The notes under the pieces are model-generated. The model did no database searches and was not told the DNA's origin. It saw only the letters and a list, made by a program, of their open reading frames with translations. Of a stretch of 64,000 nucleotides of DNA, positions 12,047 through 24,800 are shown in pieces; within the stretch, counting starts at the first letter, position 1, and each line of letters opens with the position of its first letter. The stretch is from Hericium rajendrae (lineage: Eukaryota; Basidiomycota; Agaricomycetes; Russulales; Hericiaceae). The DNA is taken from the NCBI GenBank assembly GCA_033439255.1, contig CM065878.1, positions 4,712,001 to 4,776,000 on the forward strand, in the 5' to 3' direction. A program made the position numbers and the translations under genes.

Positions 12047-13723
12047 GATAGATGGGGCCTGGGACGAGCGCACAAAGGGAGTGGGCGGTCAGAAGGGGGA
12101 GCGGAGGCGAGAAAGTGGTGGTTGGTCGGAAAAGAGAACGGAGGGAGTGGGGCTTGCGGTGTGATCGAGACGGGGCGGGTCTCAGAGAATGAGATCCCAA
12201 ACGAGATTCGGACGGAACGGGCCTATATAGAGGCAGGCGTGAGGGTGAGATACTGATAGAGGAGGGTAGAAGCGGGGTAGACGGGTTCTGATCACAGCCG
12301 CAGGGGGGCGGTCGGGAAACGAGCTGGGAGAAGAAGGAGGCGAGGGGGCAATGCTGGAGGGGAATATGATACCGTTGATGCCATGTAGCGTTGACTGACA
12401 CCGGCTGGAATTGGTGGAAGAGCGGGTCGACTCGAAGAGCAGTTGACCACAGGCACCGACTATACGGGGCCAAATATGGTGGGGAACGCCGCCCGCGCAC
12501 CTTGTTTCTTTTATTTTCCGTAATTCCCATAGCGAGCACCACCGAGTCCTGACCCGACCGTCAGGACCGCCAGAGTCAATCTCTCAGCAGCATGGGGGCC
12601 CGCCGGTCGGCGCACAACCCCCGGTACTTCCCTTGCCCAATCCAGTCTAGCCTCGATACCACTCAGGCCCTGCTTTCCTGATCATCATCTTCCCTCTCTC
12701 TCCAATCCCACCGACTCCAGATCTTGGCTCCGGCCGATCCCTGTCTCCTGGCGGAGATCGCGGAATTCACCTTCCGCTCCTCGAGACAGGAGCCCCTCCT
12801 CTCCACGAGTCCCGTGCTCACTGCTCCAGCCCGGCCCCGTGCTATCCTACCTACTCTCCCACCCATTCAATGCACGTTCCGTCATCTCCGTGTCTCTATG
12901 TCTCGACGTCAGTCATCCTGCTACCACGTCGCCCCGCCGCAGGCAATGGCACGGCGCAAGCGCCGTTCGCGCGTTCTGACAAGTTCGTCGGGCACACTGC
13001 ACCGCCCCGCTGCGCAGAGGCCGGGCGCCAGATCCCCCGCCCGTGCCTAGATCCCGCCAACCCCGCTGCCGCGCAGCGTGCTGCCGCGGACGCCGTGCAC
13101 GCGCACATCGGGAAACGAGGAGTGCGCTACAAAGCACCTACCCACCGGGACCAACCACTCCCCGTTACGTAAGGCCCCGCGATCGCGATCGGTGGATGGA
13201 AAGAACGAAGGACGTTCTTTTGCTGCAGCCTCAGGCCGCCTTCCAGCCCTTTCCTTCCACCCCCGCCGCTCTCCGTCCCCGAGTCGCCACCGACCACCGT
13301 CGCGGCATGCTCTCGTTTCTGGGGACGCAGCCGTGGCACAGCCCGCATGCCCAGTAGATCTGCCGCCCGATTCCATTCATTCACCGAATCTGCGATCTCG
13401 CATTGATTCGAATTTGACATGCTGATTCGATCCCGTTGGTTCTTCCATCGCTGACCCGACCCGGCATCAGAAAGCGTTCAACCAACCCGCTCCATCTTGT
13501 TTGCCCGGATGAACATCAACAGTGATGCCTGTGCCTCGTGCTCGCACTGATGCGCCTGTCGTACAGTTGTCGGCGGAAAATGTGGGCACGTCATTGGCTC
13601 GTGATTGCGGAGCGGCCCAGGCTGTTCGTATCGCCGCCCGCCAGTCTGCGTCCGCGCGCAGCCCCTATGCCGCCAAGTGATCGGTAGGGTCCGTGCGCGG
13701 TGGACATGGGTCGGCAGCAGTGG

Positions 13724-14176
13724 AGGCGAGCGCTGTAACTGTCGCCGGTGCTGTTCAGGCGACAGCAGCGAAGGGCGAGGCATCACTGTAAGGATGATGA
13801 TCGCGGGTAATTTGCGTAGCGTGATTTATGATGTTTACTGGATTTTTTTTCTTGACAGTTCTCGGTAAGATGTCTTCGACTTCTTCGGTTTGTTCGCGCA
13901 CGATAATTGGTACCCTCTTACTTTCCCGGCGTAGATTAATTTCTGCCGATGGCGCTCGCGTGAGACGTCCTGCATTTTAGCAGCGGAGGCGAGCGCTATA
14001 ACTGCTGTCAGTGCTGTTCAGGCGACACCTGCGAGGGCCGAGACATTATTGTATTGCTTGCTCGAAGGGGGATGACGATCGCGAGTGGTTTGCGTAGCGT
14101 ACGTAATTTATGGTGTTTACTGGATTTTTTTTTCTTGACAGCTCTCGGTAAGACGTCTTTGACCTCTTGGGTTTAG
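13724..14176 (+). repeat. two diverged direct repeats, about 190-260 bp
   Basis: The segment starting at 13724 (gaggcgagcgctgtaactg) is repeated from about 13987 (gaggcgagcgctataactg) and the match continues through gtttactggattttttt and cttgacagttctcggtaaga. A third partial copy of its right half (ctttcccggcg, then ctgccgatggcgctcgcgtg, near 13920-13978) recurs near 14519-14595. Copies differ by substitutions and small indels. No terminal inverted repeats or target-site duplications were seen. Confidence 0.75.
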
Positions 14177-14828
14177 CAGTCAGCTCAGACCAGCGGGTGA
14201 GCCATCTTGTTCGCGAACAATAGCCCTGATAAATTACTGCTTTTCGCCCTGCTTTGTGCCGGTAAGCGAGCCTCAATGACGGCAAGCAGCCAAGACAGCA
14301 CCAAAAAGCAGCACCAAAAAGCTAGAATTAAGTAGGACAAATAATTGATACCGGGTGACTTTCCCCAGCAATTCTTTTGAGTTATGATATGTTTCTGAGC
14401 ACATCAAACTCAAATCAGGCTCAATCGGGTGATGTCATTGGTCGATGAAACCTTACGGGAGCACTGTCAAGCAGAAAAGAGCCTGCATAACATTGACAGA
14501 TGCTGAGGAAAATCATCCACTTTCCCGGCGCAGATTGATATCTGGATTTGTGGCTGAATTTCTGCCGATAGCGCTCGCGTAAGACATCCTGCATTTAAGA
14601 CACCATCACCTGTCAAGCTGCAAAAGCTGCATCAGCGGATGCAGAAGAGGCAATCCTTATGACTTGCTCGCGAACAACACAGTGGTTGGTTCATTTTTCA
14701 CGCACATTTGTATCTATGTCCGGTTTAAGGACGGCGTCTCGTAAGACGATCTCGCCTGCTGGAGCATTGTCCTGACGTTATGCTGTCGAGGAACCCATCA
14801 AATCATAAAGAAGCTCGCCACTGACCAA

Positions 14829-15003
14829 GGGGCTTTCGCAGCGTGCTTATTTAATTAAACTTTGTCGAGCCCATTGTCGCCGCAAGTCGCGCGGTGGAGC
14901 GGGATTGGAGAGCAAAAGGGCTTTCGCAACGTGCTATATTAAACTTTGTCGGATCCATTGTCGCCGCGCGTCGTGCTGTGGGGCGGGATTGGAGAGCATC
15001 GTA
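14829..15003 (+). repeat. tandem direct repeat, two units of about 88 bp
   Basis: Unit 1 (14829-14917) and unit 2 (14918 to about 15003) share gggctttcgca, cgtgct, taaactttgtcg, cattgtcgccgc and gcgggattggagagca in the same order, with scattered substitutions. The units abut directly. There is no coding sense in either strand. Confidence 0.75.
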
Positions 15004-17603
15004 TCTCGAAGAAAGCCCCGTGCGGACGCCGTGGTGCTCTCCTCGGGCGACTCGGATATGGATTGCGGTGGCGGCATGCTGTGCGGACGTCGTACTCGGT
15101 CCACGCACGCGGCGGGTGATTCGCGCCCGCGGGCCTGGGCACCTGGCTTCGCGTCCGCGCGGCAGAGCAGATGACATCACGTACGGCACATGCTTCGAGA
15201 CTGTCAAAGATTGGCGTTGGCGTTGGCGTTGCACGGAAGCGCAGAAGCAGGCGGCGCTGCGAGAGCGGGCTGACGCGATAGGCTGGTAAGACAGCCGCTC
15301 CGCGGGCCCGGCAGGTATGGGTATATGGGGCGCGATGGAGATGCGTGCTATGATGGATGCGCGAGGATCAGAAGGGCCGCTGCTGTCTCCAAAAGCCTAT
15401 GCGCGCGGACGCGAATAATGCGATAGGTTCATTAAGTGCGCACCTACGCGAGATACGCGCGGGAGATCTCCCGCGCCGCACGTTTGTCTGGCCGTTGCGT
15501 GCGCAGGGGAGTTGTTTGGATGCCGCTTGACGTTGAACGTTGACGGGTGACAACTCGGTGGGGAGGATTGATGGATCATGACGGGAGAGGCAGAATCAGG
15601 TGATGCATATGCCGCGCGCTGATTTGGCTTGACGCGTTGGAGTGATAGGTGTGCGCACCACTGGCAAGGATCAGAAGAGCGCATGTTTTGGTGCTTTTTG
15701 CGTAGGAGCCTAGCATCAGAAGACGTGCCGTTCGGGGACGACGGCAAGTGCTCAAAGCGCTGGACCAAACGCAGAAAGCTAATTTGATCAACGGGGCGCC
15801 TGCAGTCCGAACGAGGCTAGCCTCGTGTGCAGTGCGGCCCTGTATACTTAGCAGACGCGCCGCTGTCGCCATAGGGACAGACGATCATCGCGGATGGCGG
15901 CGGACGCGGCCCTCTGCACGGCCACGCCCAACGAACGAACAAACTTGCGCCGCCTGAGATGGCAAGTTAGAAGGAATGTTCATACATATCAAGCTTCGCT
16001 CCGAAGCCCGGAAGCAGTTGCGGCAGACAAATGTGATGAGGTTCGCACTCCAGAGCTAATTTCATCGGCCGCAGTTACGTGAGGAGCGGAGGGCAGGTGT
16101 GGGCCGGCGACCTGGAGTGCGAAGTTGGGGCGTCTGCATCTGCGGCTGCATCAGGGGGGTCTCGGCTATGCGACGTAGGTGACTGTTTCAGCGCGGGGCG
16201 GAGGCGAGACGTGGGCGAGGACCTACTTGCCGTGCGCGCTGTTTCGTAACGCGCAAGGAGTACCGCGACGGTTTCGGCGAGGGGGATACGAAACGCGACG
16301 AGCTTATTTGTTGTGCGGTTGACGTGCGCCTGGATGGGCGAGATGCCGCATTTGCGCGTCTGTTCACAGAAAGATGCGACTAGCGGCCCTGTAGCTGGGG
16401 ATGGCGTGGAGCGTGGGACGATGCAGGGGAACAAACGGACAAATGCGCCGACGAAGAAGAACGCGTGTGCCGATCGCACTCTTCTGCGTCGCGGCGTGGT
16501 TATTGCGTCGATATCCCCAGAGCTTCGTCGCAGGACTCAAGTGACTAGCTGAGAAAGAAGGTGCTGAACGGCGTAGCGGCCAACCGCGCGGGCTATTCTG
16601 TTTGATAATTTCGTTGCAATCAGCTGACGTCGGATGTGTACGAATTAGGCTTTCGTGTTGTCGTGTCTGGATAGTTGACTGTTAATCAGGGGCTGTAAAA
16701 TGTTAGATGGATTAAAGTGTTCAGGCACCAAGATCAGGATCAATACATCGCCTTCAAGAAAGTGGCCAGGTGAAAGATGCGGCTGCAATCTTTCGTGCGG
16801 GAGATTGTCCGTTGAGCCAGCACTTCCAGCGTGCACTTGTCGTTGTGGAAAAATACATAGCAACAACAAAAACTCGTCGGGCTGCACGGGTCGGAAATTA
16901 GCATATGCTTGAGGCTCAGAAGAACCACAGAGGTTGCCCACAGCTGCGCCGGACATTGTGGACGATGAAACACCGACGGGGGAGGCAGATCGACAGCACT
17001 TTCCATCCCGCATTCAGTCAGAAAGCCGCAGGGGGCCACGCAGAAATACAAATCCGGATGCGAAAAAATGTTGGTCACCGGATCCGAGCATAGCAGTGCT
17101 GCTGCTCCGCAGGCCTCGCGGCGTCAGATCCCAGAGGAGGGTCGTCCGAGTCGGCTGTGTGGGGAGAGCCTGCGCGTGAGGAGGTGGCAATGACCTGGTC
17201 TGCGGCCCGCACCGATCGACGATGCCGTCGGAGTCGCCAGTTCAGTTTTTGTGTGCACTCCACGATACACTTAGATCGCGAGCGCACTTGGATCTAAAAC
17301 AAATGAAGGAAGTAAAGCATTTACAACGGAAACTTATCTGAATACAGTTCATGGGCGGGTTGCGCGCGAAAGAATGGCGGCAGCTTGAGCTTAAGCTTGT
17401 CACGGCGGGAGCGGGAGCGGGAGAGGTGTGACCTGACGCGTGACATCACACAACGCGTCGGTCACACCCGCCACCATCGAGCGCGCGAGGTTCGTTGAAC
17501 GTCTTCCCTCAACGTCCTCGTCAACGTCGTCAACGTCTACGTTTCCATATTACCCGTAAAGTACTGAATTGTTGTTTAAATCTAGGAAACCAGGTCATAT
17601 TGT

Positions 17604-20600
17604 ATGCCATTATTCGAGAACGTCAGGTATTTCTTCGCGCCTTCCTGTCCGGCCGAGCTTCGACTCCCCCAATCTGCAATTCTGAACGCGAATGGAGCAA
17701 CTGCAACGGACCTCGCCAGCGCGACTCATATCATTACAAATACCATCGATTTTGAGGGGAAACAGAATGTGAAAGAAGAGGACACTGCAATCGTGACGGT
17801 GCGCGCTTGCTTCGTAAACTGGCTACGTTTGACAGTTGATCTCATCCGGATGCTATATGCAGGGTGTCTGGGTAGACCGCTCGGTGCTCTTTGGAAAGCT
17901 GCAACCGTAAGTCGCGTCAGTATGAGTTAGAAAATGAAGCTGCATCTTTGCACAGGACCCAATTTTACTCGCCCGACCCTTCGATGCTCTTCTCCGGTAT
18001 CGTAGCATGTGCGACTGACGTGCGTATCCTTGCGAAATCGCCATTCTCCACATGCCCGCTGATGTGATCTATCATGACGCCTCGTAGCTGTCCCCGTCGG
18101 ATCTGGAAGTCCTGTCCGCTGGTATCACCGCTCTCGGAGGGCAATGGAGGCCAGGGCTCACCCGCGAGGTGACACATCTGTTCGCCGTCGTGCCCGGCTC
18201 TGAGAAATACAACACCGCCATGCACTACCAGGCCGACACCAAAGTGAAGGTCCTCGTCCCACACTGGTTCGACGACTCGGTTCGCCTCGGCGTGCGCGGC
18301 CTGCCCACCGCCACTTACGAGTGGCCTGATCCGCAGATTCTAAAAGCGGGGAAGGGCCCAGATGGGCCGAACGAGAGCGGCGAAGGCCGCGCGCAGAATA
18401 AGATTCCGGGCGACAAGAAGGCCATGTACAGGACGGCGCTGATGTCAGTGGCGCAGGAAGGCCAGATGGGCCGCGCGGTGCAAAGAGACGTGTGGCGAGG
18501 GCGCCGAATAGTGCTCAGCTCTGACCTCGAGCTCTCGGAAGGGAGAAAGCAAGCGGTCGCCGCGGGAATCGCGCGTGCGGGGGGCGTCATGCTGGATTCG
18601 AGCGCTGAAGACGAGGAGACCATGATCGACGAGGCCGACGTGCTCATATCAAGGTACAGATGGGGCGCGCTGTACATTAAGGTATATCTCCTTATGCGAC
18701 CTCATTTCGGACGCTCATTTTCGCATCAAGGCCGTCAAGGCGGATAAGCTGGTGGGCACTCTCGCCTGGCTATTCCACGTCGAGTCCACCGGGACCGTGT
18801 CCTCTCCGACGTCGCAGCTGCTACACTATCCCATTCCGAAGAAGCCGATCGAGAAATTTGCCCAACACGTTTGTCCGCCTTCCTTTCTGCGATAAGCCCC
18901 ATCTGATCGCGCGCGCCCTCCTTGCTGATCACCTAGGAAATTACCGTCACCAACTACACAGGCGAATCACGCGAGTACCTGAAGAAATTAATCACACTTA
19001 TGGGTGCCACATTCACACCAAGTATGTCCGGAAAGAACACGGTCGTGATTGCAGCATAGTGCGTCTGTCGATATGCTCATGCCGCCACCATTATGCCGTT
19101 AACGCGCTTCTACCATCATCAGCATGTCAGGAACGAAGACTAGCAAGGCGCGCAATTGGTCTATACCCGTTGTGAACCATACGTGGCTCGAGGACTGTTT
19201 CGTGCAGTGGAAGGATGTGAGCGTCGGGCTCGACAAGTACATATCGTTCCCGCCGAGCGTCGACTTTGCTGAGATCCTCGGCGAGCGCGGGATCGGCCCT
19301 GCCATAATCCAGGATACACTTTGGGAATGGGAAACGGCGCAAGAGGCGGCGCTCAAGGGCACCGACCAGGATACAAGTCCATCGAAATATCGGACAGCTG
19401 TCGAGGCTGCCGCTTCCGTTGGCACCGGTGTCAGTGCCGTGGAGGCCAGGGAGGTGGAAGATGCCGTGACCATCGAGGAAGATCTTGCGCCTATGGACAT
19501 CGACAACGAAGCTGCTGCTGCACCTGACGAGGACATGGCCGTAGACGCGGAACCTCAAGGCGCCAAGCAGACCGACGACGCGGCCGACGATGAAGATGAC
19601 GACGACGACGCGCCGGTAGGCGTAGACAGCCCGACGGTCTCACGACTTGACCGCAAGGGCAAAGGCAGAGCAACCGTCTACCGCAGCCTCACGAAGCGTT
19701 CGGCGCGTGTCATCTCAGTGGACAAATCGGGCGTCGAGGCTGCTCGGAAGGCTCTCGCCGATATGGACGTCGACGCGGACGAGCCGGGGCCGTCCAAGCC
19801 ACCCAGCAGGGCGAGCAAGCGACAGCGGCGGGCAGCCACGCCGGAGCACGCAGCGGACACCGAGGAGCCCGAAACCCCGAAGCGCACGCGCGTCAACGGC
19901 AGAGCATCCCCGCCCGTCCAGGGCTCGCCCTCGAAAGGCACGGGCTTGACGCCGCGGCGCACGGTATCCGTCGTCCTGCCGCCCCTCGGGACTGCTCAGG
20001 CTATCATCACACCCCACAAGAAGAGCAGCAAGCGCGATGCCAAGAAAGTGACCGACGTCGGCGCCGACGAGGGTGCGGGGGCGTCCTCGCGCAGGCCTGG
20101 ACGGCCACGGCAGGCGCTTGTCGAGGACGTCAGCATGGACCTGCCGACCGAGACCCCCTCGACGGGTGGGCGGCTGAGGCGCTCGGCGGCTAGCAAGGCG
20201 GAGCAGAAATTGAGGGACGTGGTCATGCCTGATCTCGTCAACTTCCAGAAGGAGATGCGCAGAGGCGCGGTGCGGGGTGCAGGGGAAGATGAGGCGTCAA
20301 GATCCAAAGGGAAAGGCAAGGAAAAGGAGCAGGAGAAGGAGGCATCAGCTTCTCGAGGGAAGGAGCGCGAGGCGTCAAACTCGACCGGCAAGGAGGCGTC
20401 GACGGCTCGGGGCTCCATGTCTAAAAGCAGGAAGAGGCCGTCAGATGATACGGACGAGGATAACGCGGGCTCGTCGCAAGAGGATAAGTTGCACAAGAAG
20501 CGCAAGACCGGTGCCTCCAAGGGGAAGGGCGCAGCGGAGACAGATGAGGAAGCAGTTCCGCAGAAGGATAGTCGCAAGACAGGTCGTCCTGTGGCTGGTC

Positions 20601-21515
20601 ATAAGCGGCAGGATAGCAAGCGGAGAATTAGTGATGTCCGTGGCCAGAAGGATCCGGAAGACGACGAGTCCCGGTCAAGCGCTGCGTGCGTATTCCGAAA
20701 CTACGAAAGGCTTTATACTAACCAAATCCTCTTCGCAGCCCGTCTCTCAGTCGACCCATCAGGTTCATGACGACAGGTGTCCAGCTGTCTGATGATGTTT
20801 TGAAGGTTTGTCCGCTTGTTTCAGATCTGTCGTTTACCTCTAAGACTTGTTGCAGGCGCTCACAAAGCTCGGTGCCAAAACGGCGTCCAAACCGAGCGAA
20901 TGCACACATCTCATCGTGAAGAGATTAGGACGGACAGAGAAGCTCCTTAGCGCAATTGCGGTCGCGCCCTACGTCGTAACGGAAAAGTGGGCGACCGCAT
21001 CCGCTGCGGCGAAACAATTCTTACGTGTGTGATTTATCATTGTTGTCTACGCTTTCGTCTGATCGATATGCAGCTCCGGAGAAATACCAACTTGTTGACC
21101 CGGAAAATGAGAAGAGATACGGTTTTAAGCTACAGGAGTCGCTCGATCGTGCCAAAGAGAATCAAGGCCAGTTATACGCGGACATGGTCTTCTATGTTAC
21201 CCCCAAAGTGCCTATCGACAAAAAGCTCTTGAAGAACGTCGTGGCAGCCCATGGCGGCCAGGTGAGTGCAAAGAACGTTGACTGCATAGAAACATGCATC
21301 TGACACTACCCCAGGTCCGCACACAGACGCCGACTGTCCGCGCGCTGGGGGGCAAGGAAAATCACTATGTCATCTCTTGCGAAGACGATGCTTCCATCTG
21401 GCGCCCGCTCGCTCAGGCGGGCTATCCTATCTACACGCAGGAGCTTCTCTTAACCGGAGCTCTCACCCAAGAGTTGGATCTAGACAACCCTGTTCATCGA
21501 GTGCCTGCCACGTAG
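17604..21515 (+). CDS. RTT107: Rtt107/Brc1-like multi-BRCT DNA repair scaffold
   Basis: Eleven exons (17604-17798, 17863-17906, 17956-18019, 18088-18681, 18731-18868, 18937-19058, 19123-20685, 20739-20805, 20856-21024, 21074-21261, 21315-21515) keep frame and give 1114 aa, close to budding yeast Rtt107 (1070 aa). BRCT-like units are visible: MPLFENVRYFFAPS to GVWVDRSVLFGK; FSGIVACATDLSPSDLEVLS to VKVLVPHWFDDSV; a third with VGTLAWLFHVES; a fourth from EITVTNYTGESREYLKKLI to WSIPVVNHTWLEDCFVQW; and a C-terminal pair from FMTTGVQLSDDVLKALTKLG to YVVTEKWATA and from DMVFYVTPKVP to the end. A long, charged, Lys/Ser-rich linker (about residues 430-890) separates the two groups. The family binds phosphorylated histone H2A and scaffolds nucleases and Smc5/6 at stalled forks. 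Most introns fall between BRCT units. Confidence 0.85.
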
Positions 21516-21865
21516 CGCAGATATGTTGTGATATGCATACCCGTTGTTTTGATTCTTGATTCTTAGGTCATGGATAATATTTAATGGACCGGTATCTCTC
21601 GTCGAATAACATGATCAGCTGGATTTTTGGAAATGGCATCTGTTATTCTGTTTAGTAAGGTATCGTGAGACCGGAGGGATAAGGCTCTCCGCGGATTATA
21701 TCAAACTCCGAACATGGGCGTAAATACATTGGATGAAAAGGCGCAGGCGCGAAGGCGCGGAAAGGAGGGTCCAGGAGGCAAAGCGAGGTAACATCATACA
21801 TAGTGAAAACGAGAGTGCATACATCATGAACAGATAACGTTACGAGGCGCAGTGTGCAGGGTGTC

Positions 21866-24800
21866 TTAACTCCGGGGCAGGGAGATGGACGGCCCGCGTC
21901 CATTTCCAGGCGCAGTCAGCATTTTTCCTTGGGTGCTCGCGATCGCGCGTTTCTTCTGCGCCTCCAGCTTGATCCTTTGCTTGCGCACCTCGTCATCTTT
22001 GAGCTTACTTGCGTTGGCCAATTCGACGAGGGTATCGGGATTTGAAGAAAGGAGTATGGAGGGAGGGCGGAGAAGAATCTCGAGGGCCTGAGTGTCGCTT
22101 GTGCATTCCAGCACGGGACGTCGACAGCAGGTGATCAAAGCGAGCCCTACTCGGAACAGGAAAACAATGCCTGGACAGACGGACATCAGTACAATGCAGC
22201 ATCTTCACAGGAACCGTTTACCTTCGCTCAAAAAGATGTCCCAGACTCGTTGGAAGTACTCATTGGGAAGGGCCTCGACAAACATGCTAGCAAACCTAGG
22301 AGACTATACGTCAGAGCCTAGCATGCATGACAGAACAGACACCTACCAAGGTCTACATAGTCGAATAGGGGATACGTTCAGGGTAACAAATAATTTATGA
22401 GCAACAGAAGGATCATTTGCTTCCACGGCCTTTGCAAATAACGAGGCATCAACCTCCAGCTGGAGAGCATGGAATGCAAAATAAGGTCGTAGATGCGTAT
22501 CCATCAAGGAGATGAATATCCAGAACGCATCTTCCTCTGGTGATTGTAACAAAAGCTGACCAGCGATCAACGTCAGTTCTACAACATGCCATATATCAGC
22601 CAGATGCATCATGGATTATGAAGGATGGGAATGAGCCATACCTCGGTGATACTGGATGTCTGGAACCATCGTCAAGTAAGCAGACAGCAGAGATACAAGG
22701 GGACCGTCCGCCTCTATCAGCTGCGGCTGATCTGTGAAACACAAGCGCGCATCGCGCGCAATATCATCGAACGCCGATGGCTTGCCCCGCTTCGCCAGTT
22801 GCTGGTACAGCCCATCAATCCGCTTCGCCTTGCTGTCTGTCAGATGCGCCCAGACCTGATAGCGCACAGACGCCGGCACGCCATCCTGCAAGAGCTTTCT
22901 GACCTTCTTGCTCTTGCGTGCCTGCGAGGGCGGCGTTGATGCCATCGTCGAGATCCACTTTAACTCGCGGTTCCGGTGCGCCTCCACATCACCTGGCTTT
23001 CCTGCCGGAAACGCCGTGTCTAATACGCTCGCCGGCGAGCGGAGCATGGACGCTGCGCCAGAACGCATGGACGCGGCCGGGCTGTCTGCGCGCAGCGAGT
23101 TGCCAATGTCCAATCTGCCCTCCATGGCGACGGGCGAGGGCATCGACGAATCCTCACTCCCGCGTGATGACTGGGGAAAGTTGGGCTTGACGAGCTCAAA
23201 GTCCATGTCCTCCACCTGTACAGTTTCATGTTCACGTTGTTCATCTGTAACACTCGATGAGTCTTCGCGAGTGCTTGATCTCGCCCGGAGCGCCGAGAAA
23301 GACATCTTGGACCTCAGCGAGGTGTTCCTCGCCAAGGACGGTACGTTCATAGACGGCGACGTTGGACTTAGCGGTTGAGGTGACATCACGAGAGACCGCC
23401 CGTCACTGTGATACGATGAAGCTGTCTCTGCCGAGTCTTTTCGTCTCACAGAGGCGCGTACTTGTGTAGATTGGACAGGAGCGCTATCGCCCGAAGGGGC
23501 TTGGAAGTTCGAGGACATGGATGGAAGCTCCTCATATATGGACTCTGGTGAAGCCACCGAAGCTGCTGTATCCGCGAGAAAATTTGATTGCTGCTCCTGG
23601 GACGACTTCGCTGGCGAATTAGACTGATTTTGGGTCTGCTCCTGTGCCGGAGGGGAGGTTGGAGCAATAACCGGGGGATTGGTCAGTTGAACCGCAGTCC
23701 GCGTGTTAATTTGCAATGGTGGCGGGGAGAGCGGTGCAGGTTGAGGCTCAAGGGGCAGGCTTGCCGGCGTTCCAGGTGCAGGTGAAAATGGATTGGGCAA
23801 CGTGAGAGACGTGGCCAGTGGCGAGGGGGCATATTGCTTCTGGGTCAAGGATGGACGACCACGACCTGGACCAGCACGCGGCTCAGGCTCATCGGAACTC
23901 TCGACAGGTTCTTCATGACTATAGGCATAAATATGAGTATGTTTAGATCGAGGGCCACTGGACAAGTCCACTACAATTCTCCCACTCACCTCCGCTCTTT
24001 GCCCACCGCCGCCAAAGGACCCGTATCAAACCCCGAGAACGACCTCGAGCGCGGGCGCGGCTTCGATACCTTCGGATAGAAATTCGCCCGCGGGATAGAA
24101 GCCACCCTCGGGCTCTGCGGGACCTGCTCCTCGATCGCCGCGATCTCCCTCTCCGCCACCTGCGCCGGGCCCGCGCCCATAGTCGCCATCCGCTTCGGCA
24201 TCCTGGACGGCACGTTGTTCGGCGGCTCGAGCGAGAACACGATCGGCACAGGCCCGAGCGCATTCAACAAGTCGACCGTCGTCATCCCATAGATCGTCGT
24301 GAGCCGCGGGCGCCCGCCCGGCCCAATGCGCGCAGCGTGGGCCATCTGCAGCGTGCGCACGAGCCCGCTCGGTGCTGGCGTCGGCGCTGCGCGGCCGTAC
24401 ATCGGGCCGACGGGCGTCGGCGTCGGTTTGGGCGCGTTTGGATGCGGCGCGAAAAGGCTTGTGCGCGGCTGCGGGGGCGCGCCGGTGGATGCAGGTGGTG
24501 GGCGGCGGATGGCGAGGGGAAGGACAGGCTCCGGCATCGGAGCGAAGGAAGAGACATGGGTGGTGACGGGGGGCGAGGCCAGTGGTGCTGCGGCGGGTGG
24601 TGAAACGGGGGTATATGGAGGCGGAGGCGCGGGATTGACGACGACCAATGGGGGGCGCTTCTTCTCCGAGGACGAATGGGAAGTTGAGGAGGCCCTAGCC
24701 TCCGTCGGACGGTGAGTGGATGCTGAGAAGGTGGGTGCGTCGTCGCGCTCAGCGGCAGTATCGTGCCTGCCTTCATCGCTGTCCTCGTCTTCGACGACGA

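Larger units (their letters stand above)
12047..17603. other. 5.5 kb gene-free region with degenerate repeats
   Basis: The upstream region of the HMG-box gene and of the divergent RTT107-like gene. From 12050 to 12550 it is probably HMG-gene leader and promoter, with CT-rich tracts. No open frame here has a recognisable domain or coherent splice pattern. Two families of degenerate direct repeats occur (13724-14176 and 14829-15003, listed separately). The segment 13800-14900 is distinctly more AT-rich than its surroundings, consistent with old inserted or decayed DNA. Confidence 0.5.

Noticed and set aside
13724-15003. Direct repeats considered as a CRISPR array
   Set aside because: Units are long, few and diverged with no regular spacers; the genome is eukaryotic.
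16075-16479. Minus-strand frame of 134 codons with Ser/Arg/Thr-rich translation
   Set aside because: No domain, no promoter features and no neighbouring exons; overlaps an open frame on the other strand.
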